The notes below the pieces were generated by a model. That model was not told where the DNA came from. It made no database searches and saw only the letters and a list, made by a program, of their open reading frames with translations. From contig JBOFJK010000003.1 of the NCBI GenBank assembly GCA_051656785.1, positions 1 through 64,000 of the forward strand: a DNA stretch of 64,000 nucleotides. Reading direction: 5' to 3'. The translations under genes were made by a program, and so were the position numbers. The DNA is from UBA710 sp051656785 (GTDB lineage Bacteria; Bacillota_I; Bacilli_A; Mycoplasmatales; Metamycoplasmataceae). Shown here piece after piece: positions 31,651 to 44,800 of the stretch (position 1 is the first letter of the stretch; every line of letters starts with the position of its first letter).

Positions 31651-34446
31651 GTGTCGATAAAACCAATTGATATTTCTAAAGACAAAATAAGATACTTGGC
31701 AATTGGTGATTCAATAGCTGAAGGTTTTAATTCAGCTTATGGTATTGGTTTTCCTGGAGAAAAAAAACATGACACTGAATCAAAAGAACATAATATTAGA
31801 GGAATGAGTTATCCTGCCATCTTAACTAAAATGTTAAATGATGTTAGCCCAGGGTGTGTTGAAGAGTTTGATAATTTTTGTCTTACAGGTACAAGAATTT
31901 CTGATTGATTATATTTTTTGGGTGTCGATCCAAAAAATTATAATTTCAAAAATTCAGAAAAGCAAATTTTAGATTCAAAAGAATATGATAGAAAAGAAAA
32001 CAATCCTCAAAAAAGAAGAACATATAATCAATTTGGTATGTTTGGTATTAAAAATAAAAGTGATTTTGACAAACTAAAAAGAAAAATAAAAGAAGCAAAT
32101 ATTATCTCAATAACAATTGGTGCTAATGACTGAATTACAAGATTTCCATTTTTAGAAATCATGTCACTAAAAAATGAACTTATTTCCATGACAGAGTTTC
32201 AAGAACTAATTGAGAAAACAAATAATGAAATATTTTCAAGAATGAAAGTATTTTTTGATGAAATTCGAAAATTAAACCCATCTGCCAACATTTTTGTCAC
32301 AACTTATCCAACCACATTGCCAATTCTTGCAAGATGAAATAATGAAAAGATTAATAAAAATAATAAAAACAAAGTATTAGTAAGTGATTTTATTCATGTT
32401 TTCAACACTAAATTAATTAGCACAGCAAAAGATGCTGAAATGTATTATATCAATATAGAAGATAAAAAATATTGAGCAGAAAACATTGATAGTTTATCAA
32501 GTATATTCTTTGATGTTCATCCAACTTACTTTGGTTATAAAAAAATTGCATATGAATTATTTCCCAAAATAGCTTTATCAAATGAATTTTATAAAAAACC
32601 ATTTGAAGAAATCAAAAATATATTTCCTAATTTAGATAAAGAATATTTTGTAAGTGATCATAATACTTTTGCTAATATTGTCGACTTTTCTAAAATAAAT
32701 TTATCAGATGAAAAATTAATTGAATTATCTAAGATTACAGATGAGAATATTTTTTGGAAAGATAATTCACATGAAAAAGAATTTCTCCATCTAAGAAGAG
32801 ATTTAACAATTAAGAGATTTTTCGGTTCTGATAGAAGATCTTCTTCATATGAGAATATTAAAAACTTACTAAAATCATTTTTACAATTCATTGATAAAAA
32901 TAAACTTGATCCTAAAAATAAACTTGAAAAAATAATAAAAAATAAAGAATATTTAACAATCATTTTAAATATCATCCATGAAAGTGATTATATTGATGTT
33001 GTGCTTAACCAAATACAAGATAAATTAGATGAAAATGCAAAAAAAAATATCAAGACTAATTTAGTTGAATTTGATAATATTTTATCAAGTATATTGTTTG
33101 ATACATCTAATATCTTTTTTATGTTAAAAGACATAAATCTTCAATTGAGAAAATTAGCAAACAAAGAACTTCTTAAGCTGATAGAGGAATCATTAATTGA
33201 AATTTTAACAAATGTCTATAATTCCCCTAAATTTGATCAACCTATAAAAGCTTTTTTAAAGAGTAAGGCAGTTGAAATTATTTCAAAAAGATTAAACTCA
33301 ACAAAAATGGAGGAGGTTGATTTAATAGTTGACAATTTTTTAAATAAAAACCTAGAATCACTTTTTGTTAATTTAATTGAAAGTTATTTTGAATGCTTAG
33401 ATGAAATCAATGATTCTAAAAATATAAATGATTTTATTAGAAGTTTTATTGGAACTTTTTTCAAGAAAATTGATATGAAATTAATTATTGAAAATATTAT
33501 TGGTGATGAACCACTAGAGTATTTCCTTTCAGAATTAACAATAAATATTTTTGAAATAAAAGATTATACAGTTCAAGATGTTCTACTTTTTAAAAAATTT
33601 ATTAAATTATTAATCAACAAAATAAATAATAATGAATTGATTGCAAGTATTTTTAGTGCATTCATCACTTCGTATGTTGATAATATTAATAGCAAAAATA
33701 AATCAGCAATTTTTGATTTCTTTTGATCATATGAAAGTGATGAATTTTGAAGAAAACTTAGAAAATCTAATATCAAAAAGTTATGAACAAATTCGAATAA
33801 TGTTTTTGTTCTTGCAGATGTAATCAATTTAGTTTTTGAAAAATCTTCAATTGAAAACAGTCATTTTTATCAGACTCTCTTAAATCTTAGGAATTCTAAA
33901 ATTAGAACTAATTCATTATCAGCAAATTTATTTAATATAGTGAAAGATTGATTAGAAAATGTTAATAAAATTGAAGATTTATATTTAATTGTTTCAAATA
34001 CTTTATACAATTCTTATTTAGAATTTAGAAAAATGAATCCTTCAATAAAACCTGAAAAGAATCCATATTACAAAGCTTATTATAGATTTGTTGTATCAAG
34101 TTTATGGGTTGGATATAGATTATTCCAAAAAGATATTTCACTAAATATTTTTTGAAATACAAAAAAAGGCATTATTAAAGCATTGCCAACTATTTCAAGC
34201 CAAATTCATAGGTTGGCAATGGGTAATACAAAATTTAAAGATCGAGCATTGTTAGTAAATCATATTTTTGGTGAAGCTTATACTAATTATTTACAGGACC
34301 AAGATATAAATGATGCGAATTATAAAAAATCTGTTTTATGAATGATCCAAAATAGTGATCTAAGTTATGAACCTGAAAAGTTAAATAAAGAAAGAAGGCT
34401 AGAGGTTTTTAATTCATTACAACTAGGTTATTGGAACAAAAAATAA
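31651..34446 (+). CDS. Very large SGNH/GDSL-type hydrolase
   Basis: A 931-residue protein starting with GTG after AAGGTG. The first about 300 residues are an SGNH esterase fold: IGDSIAEGF (nucleophile Ser21), TIGANDW (block III) and DVHP (Asp288, His290). The remaining 600 residues are helical, Lys/Asn/Ile-rich, and match nothing I recognise. No signal peptide or lipobox is visible, so export is unclear despite relatives being mostly secreted lipases. At least nine TGA codons are Trp. It ends before the 5S rRNA gene. Confidence 0.85.
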
Positions 34447-34494
34447 GCTTTTAAATATTGAAAAATTTTTTTAATATTTTTTTATTATTTATTA

Positions 34495-34500
34495 TATAAT
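34495..34500 (+). promoter_or_regulatory. -10 element of the 5S rRNA gene
   Basis: TATAAT in a T-rich stretch, about 5 bases before the predicted 5S 5' end. TTGAAA at 34458-34463 is too far upstream to be a normal -35 partner. Confidence 0.5.
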
Positions 34501-34504
34501 GTTA

Positions 34505-34609
34505 TTAGCGAACATAGCAAAAGTGATCACCTGAATCCATTCCGAACTCAGTAGTTAAGTCTTTTTACGTCGACAATACCTTTTTTAGGGAAGATAGATA
34601 ATCGCTGCT
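34505..34609 (+). rRNA. rrf: 5S ribosomal RNA
   Basis: The central block gatcacctgaatccattccgaactcagtagttaag is the conserved 5S loop B/C region (given here in the form of its well-known pattern: CCGAACTCAG-x-AGTTAAG). The ends pair (tagcga near 34506 with tcgct near 34602), followed by a T run. No 16S or 23S gene is adjacent, so it is an isolated 5S locus. End coordinates are approximate. Confidence 0.9.
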
Positions 34610-34638
34610 TTTTTTTACCTTTTTTGAAGGGGGATATC

Positions 34639-35493
34639 ATAGAAAGTTTTTCATATGAAATAAAAAATGAGTTAGTAACCAAAGATTTGAATAAAAAACA
34701 AGCAGCAGCATTTATGGATGGTATTATTTTCTCTTCACTCAAAGAAGAAAGCGAAGAAATAAAAATTTCATTTAAAAATGATCTTATCTTTAAAAGAATA
34801 ATATTTTTTCTTGAAAAATGCAATAAAAACTATGAAGTTCGAAATAAAACATTAGTTCTTCAAAAAATAAATTTGAATAAACTAATAATTTCTGATCCAC
34901 AGTTATTTTTTGCCGGAGTTTTTGTTTCGAGTGGATCGATTTCTTCATTAACATCTTCTTCTTATCACTTAGAAGTTAAGATAAAGAATAAGTATGTTGC
35001 CGATTTGATGCTTACAAAGTTAAATAATTATGAATTTAAGTTTTCTGAATTCATAAAAAATAACTACATAATTCTTTATATAAAGAAAAATGAACAAATA
35101 TCTGAGTTTTTAAAAGCAATTGGTTCACAAACATCCTTTTTTAAATTTTTTGATGCAATAATTAGTAGGGATCATAAGAATCAGATTACTAGAATTGGTA
35201 ATTTAGACATTTACAATCAATCAAAATTGGTTGATTCCAATGCCCTATTCTTAGAAAATTATCAATTCATTATTGAGCATAATTTATTTAAAAAATTTAA
35301 GAAGGATGAACTTACATTTTATAAGTTTAAAAGTGAAAATCCCTACCTTCCTCTCTCCCAAATTACAGGAGAATTATCAAAAAAATATAATATCATAAAA
35401 ACTAAGAGCGGACTTAACCATTGACTAATAAAAATAAGGAATATTGTGGATGATTATGAGTATCGTTTGCATACAAAAAAACACAAAAAATAG
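34639..35493 (+). CDS. whiA: WhiA-type DNA-binding protein with non-ATG start
   Basis: WhiA joins a LAGLIDADG-like domain to a helix-turn-helix and in relatives regulates transcription, cell division or ribosomal genes. Visible are ESFSYEIKNELVTKD at the N-terminus, FFAGVFVSSGSISS (degenerate LAGLIDADG) and a C-terminal LPLSQITGELSKKYNIIKTKSGLNHW. The translation has 284 residues. AAGGGGG (34627-34633) is 5 bases before an in-frame ATA (34639). No ATG, GTG or TTG fits; a TTG at 34624 overlaps the ribosome-binding site and the 5S T run. The gene begins only 30 bases after 5S, so the two may share transcription. Confidence 0.88.
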
Positions 35494-35640
35494 CACAAAA
35501 TATAAAGTTTTTAAATAAATAATAAATATTTAAAAATATGATAAAATAAAAAGATAACCTTTATCATGTTTGTTTTTGAAAAAAAATGTATTTTTCAAGC
35601 AAAAAATGTATAAAAACTAATGCCGAAAAGAGAAAATTTT

Positions 35641-38600
35641 ATGAGTAAATCAAACAATTATCAAATAAAAAAATATGGACCAATAACTGAAAGGCGTGAT
35701 TACTCGAATACAAAGGTAGAATTAGAAACTCAAGACTTCCTACAAATGCAAAGAGACTCCTTTGAGTGATTTTTAGAAAGAGGAATAGAAGAAAGTTTCA
35801 AAGAAATTTATCCAATTCGTTCAAATAATGGTAAAACAGTTATTGAATATATTTCAAAATCAAAGAGAATTGAAAGATCTAAAAATGAATCTAAATCAAT
35901 TGAAGAAGCAAAGCAAAAAGGAACAACTTATTCTGCTAAACTTTATGGAAAATTAAGAAAAACTATCATCGAAACTGGAGAAGTTAAGGAAGAAGAAGTA
36001 ATCTTTGGAGAAATTCCTTTAATGACAAATGGAGCTTCATTTATTATAAATGGTTCCGAAAAAGTTATTATTTCTCAATTAATTCGTTCTTCTGGAGCAT
36101 ATTTTGGTCGCCAAGTTAGAAATAAACAAGCTGATGATCTTTTCAATAAAGTTGAAATCATCCCTAAATTAGGATCATGAATTGAAATTTATCATAGAGT
36201 AACAGGTAATTCAATTGATGGTGTAAAAATTAGAATTGATAAACATAAAGCTGTACCAGTTTCAGTATTTTTAAGAACATTTGGACTTAATAAAGAAACA
36301 ATTGTTAAGCTATTCGGTAAATCAGACGTTTTGGAAGAAACATTAAAAAAAGATAAATATAAAACTCAAGAAGAATGTATTGAAGCTCTTTACCAAATAA
36401 TTAGAAAAGGAGATAGAGTTACTGCTGAATCAACAGCCAATTTATTCCCAAATCTTTTATTTAACAACCGTAGATATAATTTATCAAAAACAGGTAGATA
36501 TACAATCAACCGTAAGTTAAATTTACAAAATAGAATTAATAATAAAATTCTTGCAGAAGATTTAATTGCTGAAAAAGATAATGACGAATATAAAGAAGGT
36601 CAAGTGGTCTTCAAAAAATATCACAAATTCACAATGGATGATGCTAAGAAAGTTGATCAATTATTCATGGATGATGTTTTAAAAATGACAAAAATTCCTG
36701 ACATTTCAGAAAAAGCATATGGAAAACTAACTGAAGATCATCCAAAACTTAAAAAGAGAATTAAAATAACAATGGTTAAAGTTTTCCAAAATGAAAAAGA
36801 AGCAGCTATTAGTGGCACTGAACCTATTACAATCATTGGTAATGATCCTACAGCTACAGAATTAAATTTATTAATTCCGGATATTATTGCTGTTGTTTCA
36901 TACTACTTTAATTTAATCCAAAATATTGGTCAAGATGATGATCCGGATTCATTAGTTAATAAAAGAGTTGTACTTGTTGGTGAATTATTACAAAACCAAT
37001 TTAAAATTGGTTTAACTAAACTTGAGAAAAATGCAAAAGAAAGAATGTCTTCAAAAGAAATTGAGAAGGTTACTCCTAAAAATGTTACAAATAACAAACC
37101 AGTTTATAACCAATTCAAGACATTCTTTAACTCATCTAAACTTTCTCAATTTATGGATCAAATTAATCCACTTGGAGAAATTTCTAACAAAAGACGTGTA
37201 ACTTCTTTGGGTCCTGGTGGTCTTAATAGGGATACAGCACAGTTTGAAGTTCGTGACGTTCATCCAACTCATTATGGAAGAATTTGTCCAATTGAAACAC
37301 CTGAAGGACCAAATATAGGTCTTATCCTTAACTTAGCGACTTATGCAATTATTGATGAATATGGATTTTTAAAAACCCCTTATTTTAGAGTAACAAATGG
37401 TGTTGTTAATTATAAAGAACCTATTTATCTAACTGCTATTGATGAGCAAGGTTATACATTTGCTCAATCATCTATTAATATTAATGATGCAAATCAATTA
37501 ATAGATGAACAAATTACAGTTAGAAAAGATAATGATTTTATTATTGTGGGACCTAATGCTGTTGATTTTATTGATGTTTCATCAAAACAAATGACTTCAA
37601 TAGCCGCAGCTGCAATTCCATTTTTAGAAAATGATGATGCTAACCGTGCACTTATGGGATCTAATATGCAACGTCAAGCAGTTCCATTATTAAAAGCTGA
37701 GTCTCCAATTGTTGGTACAGGTATTGAGGCTGAAATTGCTAAATATTCTGCTGCTAATATAAAAGCAAAAAAAGCTGGTGAAGTTGTTTATGTTGATTCA
37801 ACAAAAATCAAGATTAAATCTAATGAAAATAAAGATGTTCTTTCTTACAATCTAAGGACATTTCAAAAATCAAACCAAGGAACAATTATTAATCAGACTC
37901 CAATTGTAAAATTAGGACAAAATATTAAAGAAGGTCAACTTCTAACTGATTCATCATCATTTAAAAATGGTGAAATGGCACTTGGCAAAAATGTTTTGGT
38001 TGCTTTTTCAACATGAAATGGTTATAACTATGAAGATGCTATCATTATTAATGAAAGATTAGTAAAGGATGATGTTTTCACTTCTATTCATATTGAAGAA
38101 CAAACAATCCAATTCCGTAAAGCAAAAGCTGGTGAGGATCAATTAACATATGAAATTCCTAATACTTCAGTTGCATCAAAAAGATTTTTAGATGAAAATG
38201 GAATTGTAATTATTGGTTCTGAAGTTGGTGTTGGTGACATTCTTGTTGGTAGAATTTCTCCAAAAGGTGAACACAACCCTACTCCAGAAGAAAAACTAAT
38301 GGCAGCTATTTTTGGTCATCGTGATTCTAGTTTTCTTGATACATCTTTAAAAGTAAAACATGGTCAAGCTGGAACAGTTATTGATGTTCAAATTCTTTCA
38401 AGAGATCAAGGCGATCTATTGGAAGATGGTGTTGATAAAATCATTAAAGTTTTAATTGCTCAAAAGAGAAAAATTAAAGTTGGTGACAAGATGTCTGGTC
38501 GTCATGGTAATAAAGGTGTTATTTCAATTATTTTACCTGAAGAAGATATGCCGCACTTAGAAGATGGAACTACTGTTGACATTTTATTAAACCCACAAGG

Positions 38601-39183
38601 TGTACCTTCTCGTATGAACTTAGGTCAAATTCTTGAATTACACTTAGGTATGGCAGGTAGAGCATTAAATGCTAAATTCGTTTCACCAGTATTTGATGGA
38701 GTTAAAAAAGAAGATATTCATAAAGCATTGACTGAGGCTAAAGTTTCAAAAACTGGTAAGCAAAAATTATTTAATCCAATTGATGGTGAAGTGATTGATA
38801 ATGATATTTCAGTTGGTGTAATGTATATGCTTAAACTTTCTCACATGGTTGATGATAAAATGCATGCTCGTAGTATTGGTCCATATTCATTAATAACACA
38901 ACAACCACTTGGAGGTAAATCTCAAAATGGTGGCCAAAGATTCGGAGAGATGGAAACATGAGCTATTGAATCTTATGGAGCAACAATGATTCTGCAAGAG
39001 TTATTAACTTATAAATCAGATAATATCCAAGGTAGAAATAAACTTTATAATGCTTTAGCAACAAATACACCATTACCAACTCCGGGTACTCCTGAATCAT
39101 TTAATGTTTTAGCATATGAACTAAGAGGTCTTGGAATTAAGTTAGAAATTTATGAAAATGATATTGAAGAAGGAGAAAAATAA
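35641..39183 (+). CDS. rpoB: RNA polymerase beta subunit
   Basis: Catalytic beta subunit of RNA polymerase, 1180 residues from the ATG at 35641. Another in-frame ATG at 35620 is possible; neither has a strong ribosome-binding site. The rifampicin-binding region reads LSQFMDQINPLGEISNKRR, and RDVHPTHYGRICPIETPEGPNIGL follows. Asn516 here is at the place of E. coli His526. The active-site SGRHGNKG and C-terminal GGQRFGEMETWA are present. Several TGA codons are Trp. rpoC starts 3 bases after the stop. Confidence 0.98.
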
Positions 39184-39186
39184 TAT

Positions 39187-42100
39187 ATGCCATTAACAAG
39201 AAAATATGCTCAAATTGAGCAAAACAAAATTAAAAATATCTCTCTTTCATTAGCTACTCCAATGGATGTCTTGGAATGAAGTCATGGTGAAGTTACTAAA
39301 CCAGAAACAATTAACTATAAATCATATAAACCTGAATCAGGCGGTTTATTTGATGAATTAATTTTCGGACCTACAACAGATTACAAGTGTGCAATTTGTT
39401 CTAAAAAATATAAAAAATCAAATGAAAATACATTTTGTGAAAACACTGATTTATGTAAAGAATTAAAGCCAGAAATTTTACCTAAAATTTCTCGTAGAAG
39501 TAGAATGGGTCACATTAAATTGAACTCACCTGTTTTGCATTTTTGATTTTTTAAAGTTGATAATTCAATTTTAGCTAAACTATTAGGTTTAAAAGTTGCA
39601 GGATCTAATAAAGTTCATTCAAGAGGAGCTATTGAAGGTGTCATTTACTATAAATCACACATTGTTTTAAAATCAGGTGGAATTAAAGCATTACCTGAAA
39701 ATTTAATCATTGAAATTAATGAAGCCGCTTATATTTATCGTCAAGCTCTAGAAGAGATTAGAATTAAATTTCAACCAAATTCATTTGAATTTAAAGAAAT
39801 TTCAAGTGCTATTAGTGAACTGGAAGATAGAGCTTCTTCAAAAATGGGTAAAGATTATGGAATTGATTTTTATGAACTTAATGAAATAATTGAAGAATTT
39901 TCAGATGCTAAAATTGATACAGGAGCTAAAGCTTTTGAATATTTACTTGAAAACTTTAATTTACAGGAAGTAAAATCTGAAGTTAAAAAAGAAATTGATG
40001 AAATTAATGCAATTGTAAATAAAGGTGAAAAAGCTCTTACAACAAAAATCCAAACAAGAGAAAAACTTTATAAAAGACTGAAAATTATTAATTCATTTAT
40101 TAGTTCAGGTCAGAATCCAAAGAATATGTTGATTTATAATCTTCCAATTATTCCTGCTGATTTACGTCCATTAATTCAATTGGATGGTGGGCGTCATTCA
40201 ACAAGTGATGTTAATGAACTATATCGTCGTATTATTATTAGAAATAATCGTCTAAAAAAATGACAAGAAACAGATGCTCCAATTTTGATTGTTCAAAATG
40301 AGCTTAGAATGATTCAAGAAGCAGTAGATGCTTTAATCGATAATCAAAGGAGAACACCATCTCCAATTGTTTCGAAAGATAATCGTCCTTTAAAATCTAT
40401 TTCTGATGCCTTAACAGGTAAAAAAGGTAGATTTAGACAAAACTTACTTGGGAAACGTGTTGATTATTCAGGTCGTTCAGTTATTGTTGTTGGACCTAAT
40501 TTAAAAATGCATCAAGCGGGAATTCCGCGTGAAATGGCTGCAAAATTATTTGAACCCTGAATTGTTAGAGAATTAATTGCTAAAGATATTAATACAACAA
40601 TCAAAGGTGCTAAAAAACTTATTGAAGAATTAGATCCTAGAATTTGAGCACATGTTGCAAAAGTTATTAAAGATAGACCTATTCTATTAAACCGTGCTCC
40701 AACCCTTCACCGTTTATCAATCCAAGCTTTTGAACCAGTTCTAATTCGTGGAAGAGCTATTAAATTACATCCACTTGTAACAACAGCCTTTAATGCTGAT
40801 TTTGATGGTGATCAAATGGCTGTTCATGTACCTATTTCTGATAAAGCTGTTCAAGAAGCAAGAGAACTTATTTTTGCTAATAGAAATATTCTTGGTCCAA
40901 AAGATGGAGAACCAATCATCAATCCTTCGCAGGATATGATTCTTGGTCTATACTATTTAACTACTGAAGAAAAAGGCGCTAAAGGTGAAGGTAAATTCTT
41001 CCCTGATTTTAATTCAATGAAAATTGCATATGAAAATAGTGTTATTTCATTACATGCAAGAATTGCAATGCCTTATTCAAAAATTAAATCTACAAATGAT
41101 TTTAAACAAGATAAAGGTTATGCAATTTCAACAGTTGGTAAGTTTATTCTTAATGATTCCTTGCCGAAACATTTCCCCTTTATTTTTGATAATTCAAAAG
41201 ATTCACTGACTGGTAAAAACAATAAATATTACTTATCTTATGGGGAAAATATTAAAGAAAAAATTGACTCTTTGCCAATAAATACTCCTTTAACTAAAAA
41301 AGATATTGCTAAAATTATAAGAAATGTTTTTGATAAATATTTTGTTAATACATCTATAAGGGAAGTTGCAAAATTGATCAAGATTGTTAATAAAGGAAAT
41401 TTAGCATCAATGAATTTAGAATTCTCTAAATTAAAAGATCTTAATGGAAAAGAATTAGGTTCAGTCCATGGAACAATTTTTGCTGATATTTTAAATGAAC
41501 AATTTACTATTTTACAAAAAGAAATTATGATTACAAATGATAATGTTGATCGTGGTTTAGAGCCTAATGAAAGAACAAAATTATTAAACAATGTTTGATT
41601 TAATTATACAAACCAAGTTGCAATGATTTTGGATAGAATTAAAGAATTAGGATTTAAATATTCAACAAAATCAGGTGTAACAATTTCATTTAGTGATATC
41701 CTAAGTGCTACAAATAGAAAAGAAAAAATTTCAGAAGGTGAAAAATATACTGATGTTCTTAAAGAAAAATACCAAATGGGTCTTGTGACAGATGATGAAA
41801 GATATCGTCTTTCTAACCAAAAATGAACTAAGATAAAAGAAGATATTCAAAATAATTTAGATGATGTTTTCTCAAATGAAACAAATAACTCTATTAATAT
41901 GATGATTAAATCAGGTGCTCGTGGAAATGTTTCAAACTTAGTTCAACTTGCTGGTATTCGTGGATTAATGGCCAACAATACAAAGCAAACAAAAGTTGAT
42001 GCAACAAATGAACGTGAAGTTCGTTCAACTGTTGAGGTTCCAGTTAAATCTTCATTCCTTGAAGGTTTGACAGCTTATGAGTTTTATTCATCAACACATG

Positions 42101-43401
42101 GTGCTCGTAAAGGACTAACTGATACAGCTCTTAATACGGCTAAATCAGGTTATCTAACTCGTCGTCTAGTTGATGTTGCTCAAAACATCGTTGTTAGAGA
42201 AGAAGATTGTGGTTCTGATTTTGGTTATCTATCTAAGTCGATTATTGATACTAAAACAAAAACAACTATTGTTGATTTAGAAGAAAGAATTGAAGGACGT
42301 TATACAAATTCCCCAATTTTTGATTCAAATGGCAAAATGATTATTGATAAGAGAATGTTAATCACTCCAGAAATTGCTGATAAAATTATTAAAGCAAAAA
42401 TTACAGAGGTTGATTTAAGAACAACACTTGGTTGCCATACAATCAATGGTGTATGTAAAGTTTGTTATGGTAAAGATCTTGCAACAAATAGAGTAGTTAA
42501 TATTGGTGAAGCAGTTGGAATTATTGCTGCTCAATCAATTGGTGAACCCGGAACACAATTAACAATGCGTACTTTTCATACAGGAGGAGTTGCTGGAGTT
42601 GAAGATATTACAGGTGGTTTCACTAGACTTATTGAGCTTATAGATGCATATGAAAAACCGTGAGGTCGTCCAGCAATTATTTCAAGTAAAACTGGTGAAG
42701 TTAAATCCATAAAGCAAACTAATGTTGGTGAAATAATTGAAATATCATATGAGAAAGCTGATGGAAAAATTGGCACAAAATCAATTGAAATATCAGCCAA
42801 CTCTAAAAAACGTGTAAAAGTTGGGGATAAAGTTACTCCTGGTCAAAAAATTACTGAAGGCCCAATTATTCTAAGAGATCTTTTAAGGTTGACAAATGCT
42901 AGAGGCGTTCAAAACTATATTCTAAAAGAAATCCAAAGATTATATCGTATGCAAGGTATCTCAATTAGTGATAAATATATTGAAATTATTATTCGTCAAA
43001 TGTTATCCAAAATTATTATTACAGATCCTGGAGATTCTGAATTCTTTGTTGGTGGTATTGAAGATATTTTGACATACCAAAAAATAAATGCAAAACTACT
43101 TGCTCAAGGTAAAAAACCAGCATTCGGTGTAGTTGTTATTAAAGGAGCAAAACAAACTCCATTATTATCAGATTCATTCTTGGCCGCTGCATCCTATCAA
43201 GAGACTGCAAAGATTTTAGTTCACTCAGCTATTTCAAATCAAATTGATAGACTTGAAGGTCTAAAAGAAAATATTATTTTAGGACATAAAATTCCAGCAG
43301 GAACAGGTTCAAAATTTGAAGAAAATTCAAAATTTGATTTACCAGATACAAGAAGTTTCTTTGAAAACTTTAAAGAAAGTGGAGAGCAATCAGAAAACTA
43401 A
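39187..43401 (+). CDS. rpoC: RNA polymerase beta' subunit
   Basis: Beta' subunit with the catalytic magnesium loop NADFDGDQMAVHVP. It has 1404 residues. An N-terminal Cys-rich zinc site (CAICSKKY...CENTDLC) and a second one (CGSDFGY...CHTINGVCKVC) are intact. The trigger-loop region GLTDTALNTAKSGYLTRRLVD is standard. AAGGAG inside the rpoB end serves its ATG. A terminator-like hairpin follows. Confidence 0.98.
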
Positions 43402-43412
43402 TATAAAATATT

Positions 43413-43450
43413 AATAAATATCTATCAAAAAAGGATATTTATTTTTTATT
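43413..43450 (+). terminator. Rho-independent terminator after rpoC
   Basis: Perfect stem aataaatatc (43413-43422) with gatatttatt (43434-43443), an 11-base loop and a T-rich tail to 43450. Confidence 0.85.
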
Positions 43451-43476
43451 AAATTGGAAAAATTAAAGGATTAATT

Positions 43477-44493
43477 ATGAATTCAATAAACAAAGATAGT
43501 AAAATAGCAATAATAGGTTCTGGGGCTCTTGGAACTGCTTTTTCTAATATATTGCAGGATTCAAATTTTAAAAATTTAATTATTTATGGAATTGATGAAC
43601 AAGAGTTATCTGAGCTAAGAGTCGGAAAGAATACTAAGTATTTTAAAAATAAGGAAATAATACATCCAGTAAAAACTACAAACAATCTAAAAGAAGCTCT
43701 TGATGGAGCTAGGTATATTGCTTTAGCTCTACCTTCAATGGTTATTCCGGACATTCTTCAAGAAACAATAGAAAACATTAATTCTGAAGTGTTAATTATT
43801 AATGGATCAAAAGGTTTCTATCCAGAAACTGATTTTGGTATACATAAAGGAATAGAAGAAAAAATAAAAGACATTTCTAACATTAGAGGTGTTGTAAGTA
43901 TTTTAGGACCTTCCTATGCTGAAGAAATGGTCAAAAAAGGATTTACAACTGTAGCATCAGTTTCCAATTCATTAGAATTATGTGAAGAAGTTCAACAAAT
44001 TTTTTCCAATTCATATTTCAAAATTTATACTCAAACAGATGTTGTTGGCGCTGAAGCAGGTGGAATTTATAAAAATATTTTAGCAATTGCTTCTGGAATG
44101 TTAACAGAATACGGTTTTAAAATAAATACAACAGCCGCTTTTATTACAAGAGGTGTCCATGAACTTTCAATTTTTAATAAATATCTAGGAGGAAAACCAG
44201 AAACAATAATGGGTTTAACAGGGCTTGGAGATTTAATTCTAACATCAATGTCTGATTTATCTAGAAATTATACTTTTGGTCGTTTGTTTGTAAGAGATAA
44301 AGAAAAAGCACTTTCTTCATCAATAACACTTGAAGGAATTAATGCCATTAAAATTGTTGAAAAAATTAGAATTAGAGAAAATCTTGATCTACCTATTGTT
44401 GAATGTTTATATCAAATTCTTTATAACAATTTGGATTTAAGTGCTTCTATCAATAATTTATGAGGAAGAAAATTTAAATCTGAAAATCAATAA
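43477..44493 (+). CDS. gpsA: Glycerol-3-phosphate dehydrogenase (NAD(P)+)
   Basis: Reduces dihydroxyacetone phosphate to sn-glycerol 3-phosphate for lipid synthesis. It has 338 residues. The N-terminal dinucleotide fold has IIGSGALGTAFSNIL; the catalytic Lys lies in AGGIYKNILAIASGM; GLTGLGDLILT and SRNYTFGRL follow. One TGA near the end is Trp. Its start follows an AAAGGA. Last core gene before the plasmid-like region. Confidence 0.97.
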
Positions 44494-44800
44494 ATAATAA
44501 TGCTCTTACTCCCCCTCCTCTTATGGTTTAAATTTGATGTTCATTTTTTACAAGTAGTACTTGAATTTAACAAGCAAGATAACAAGATAAAAAGAGGAAT
44601 AGTATTCTCTACTGAATTACCAAAAATATTCAAAAAAATTTCCAAAGTGTAATAAAAATTTACGTAACATTATCTGAAATTAAAATAGGATTATTTGTAT
44701 CTAAAAATTTCTATTTCAAAACATAAGATTATTGGAGTCTCCCTTACAACACTTTCTTCAAAGTGTATAAAAATTTCCAAAGTGTAATATAATTTTAAAT
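44494..44800 (+). repeat. Iteron-like repeats upstream of the rep relic
   Basis: A non-coding 307-base stretch. CAAAGTGTA occurs at 44643-44651, 44759-44767 and 44778-44786, within a longer shared context (TTCCAAAGTGTAATA and following A/T). The last two are 19 bases apart. An inverted copy of the core forms ACACTTT-CTTC-AAAGTGT at 44749-44766. The array ends just before the broken replication gene, as iterons do at plasmid origins. Confidence 0.65.
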
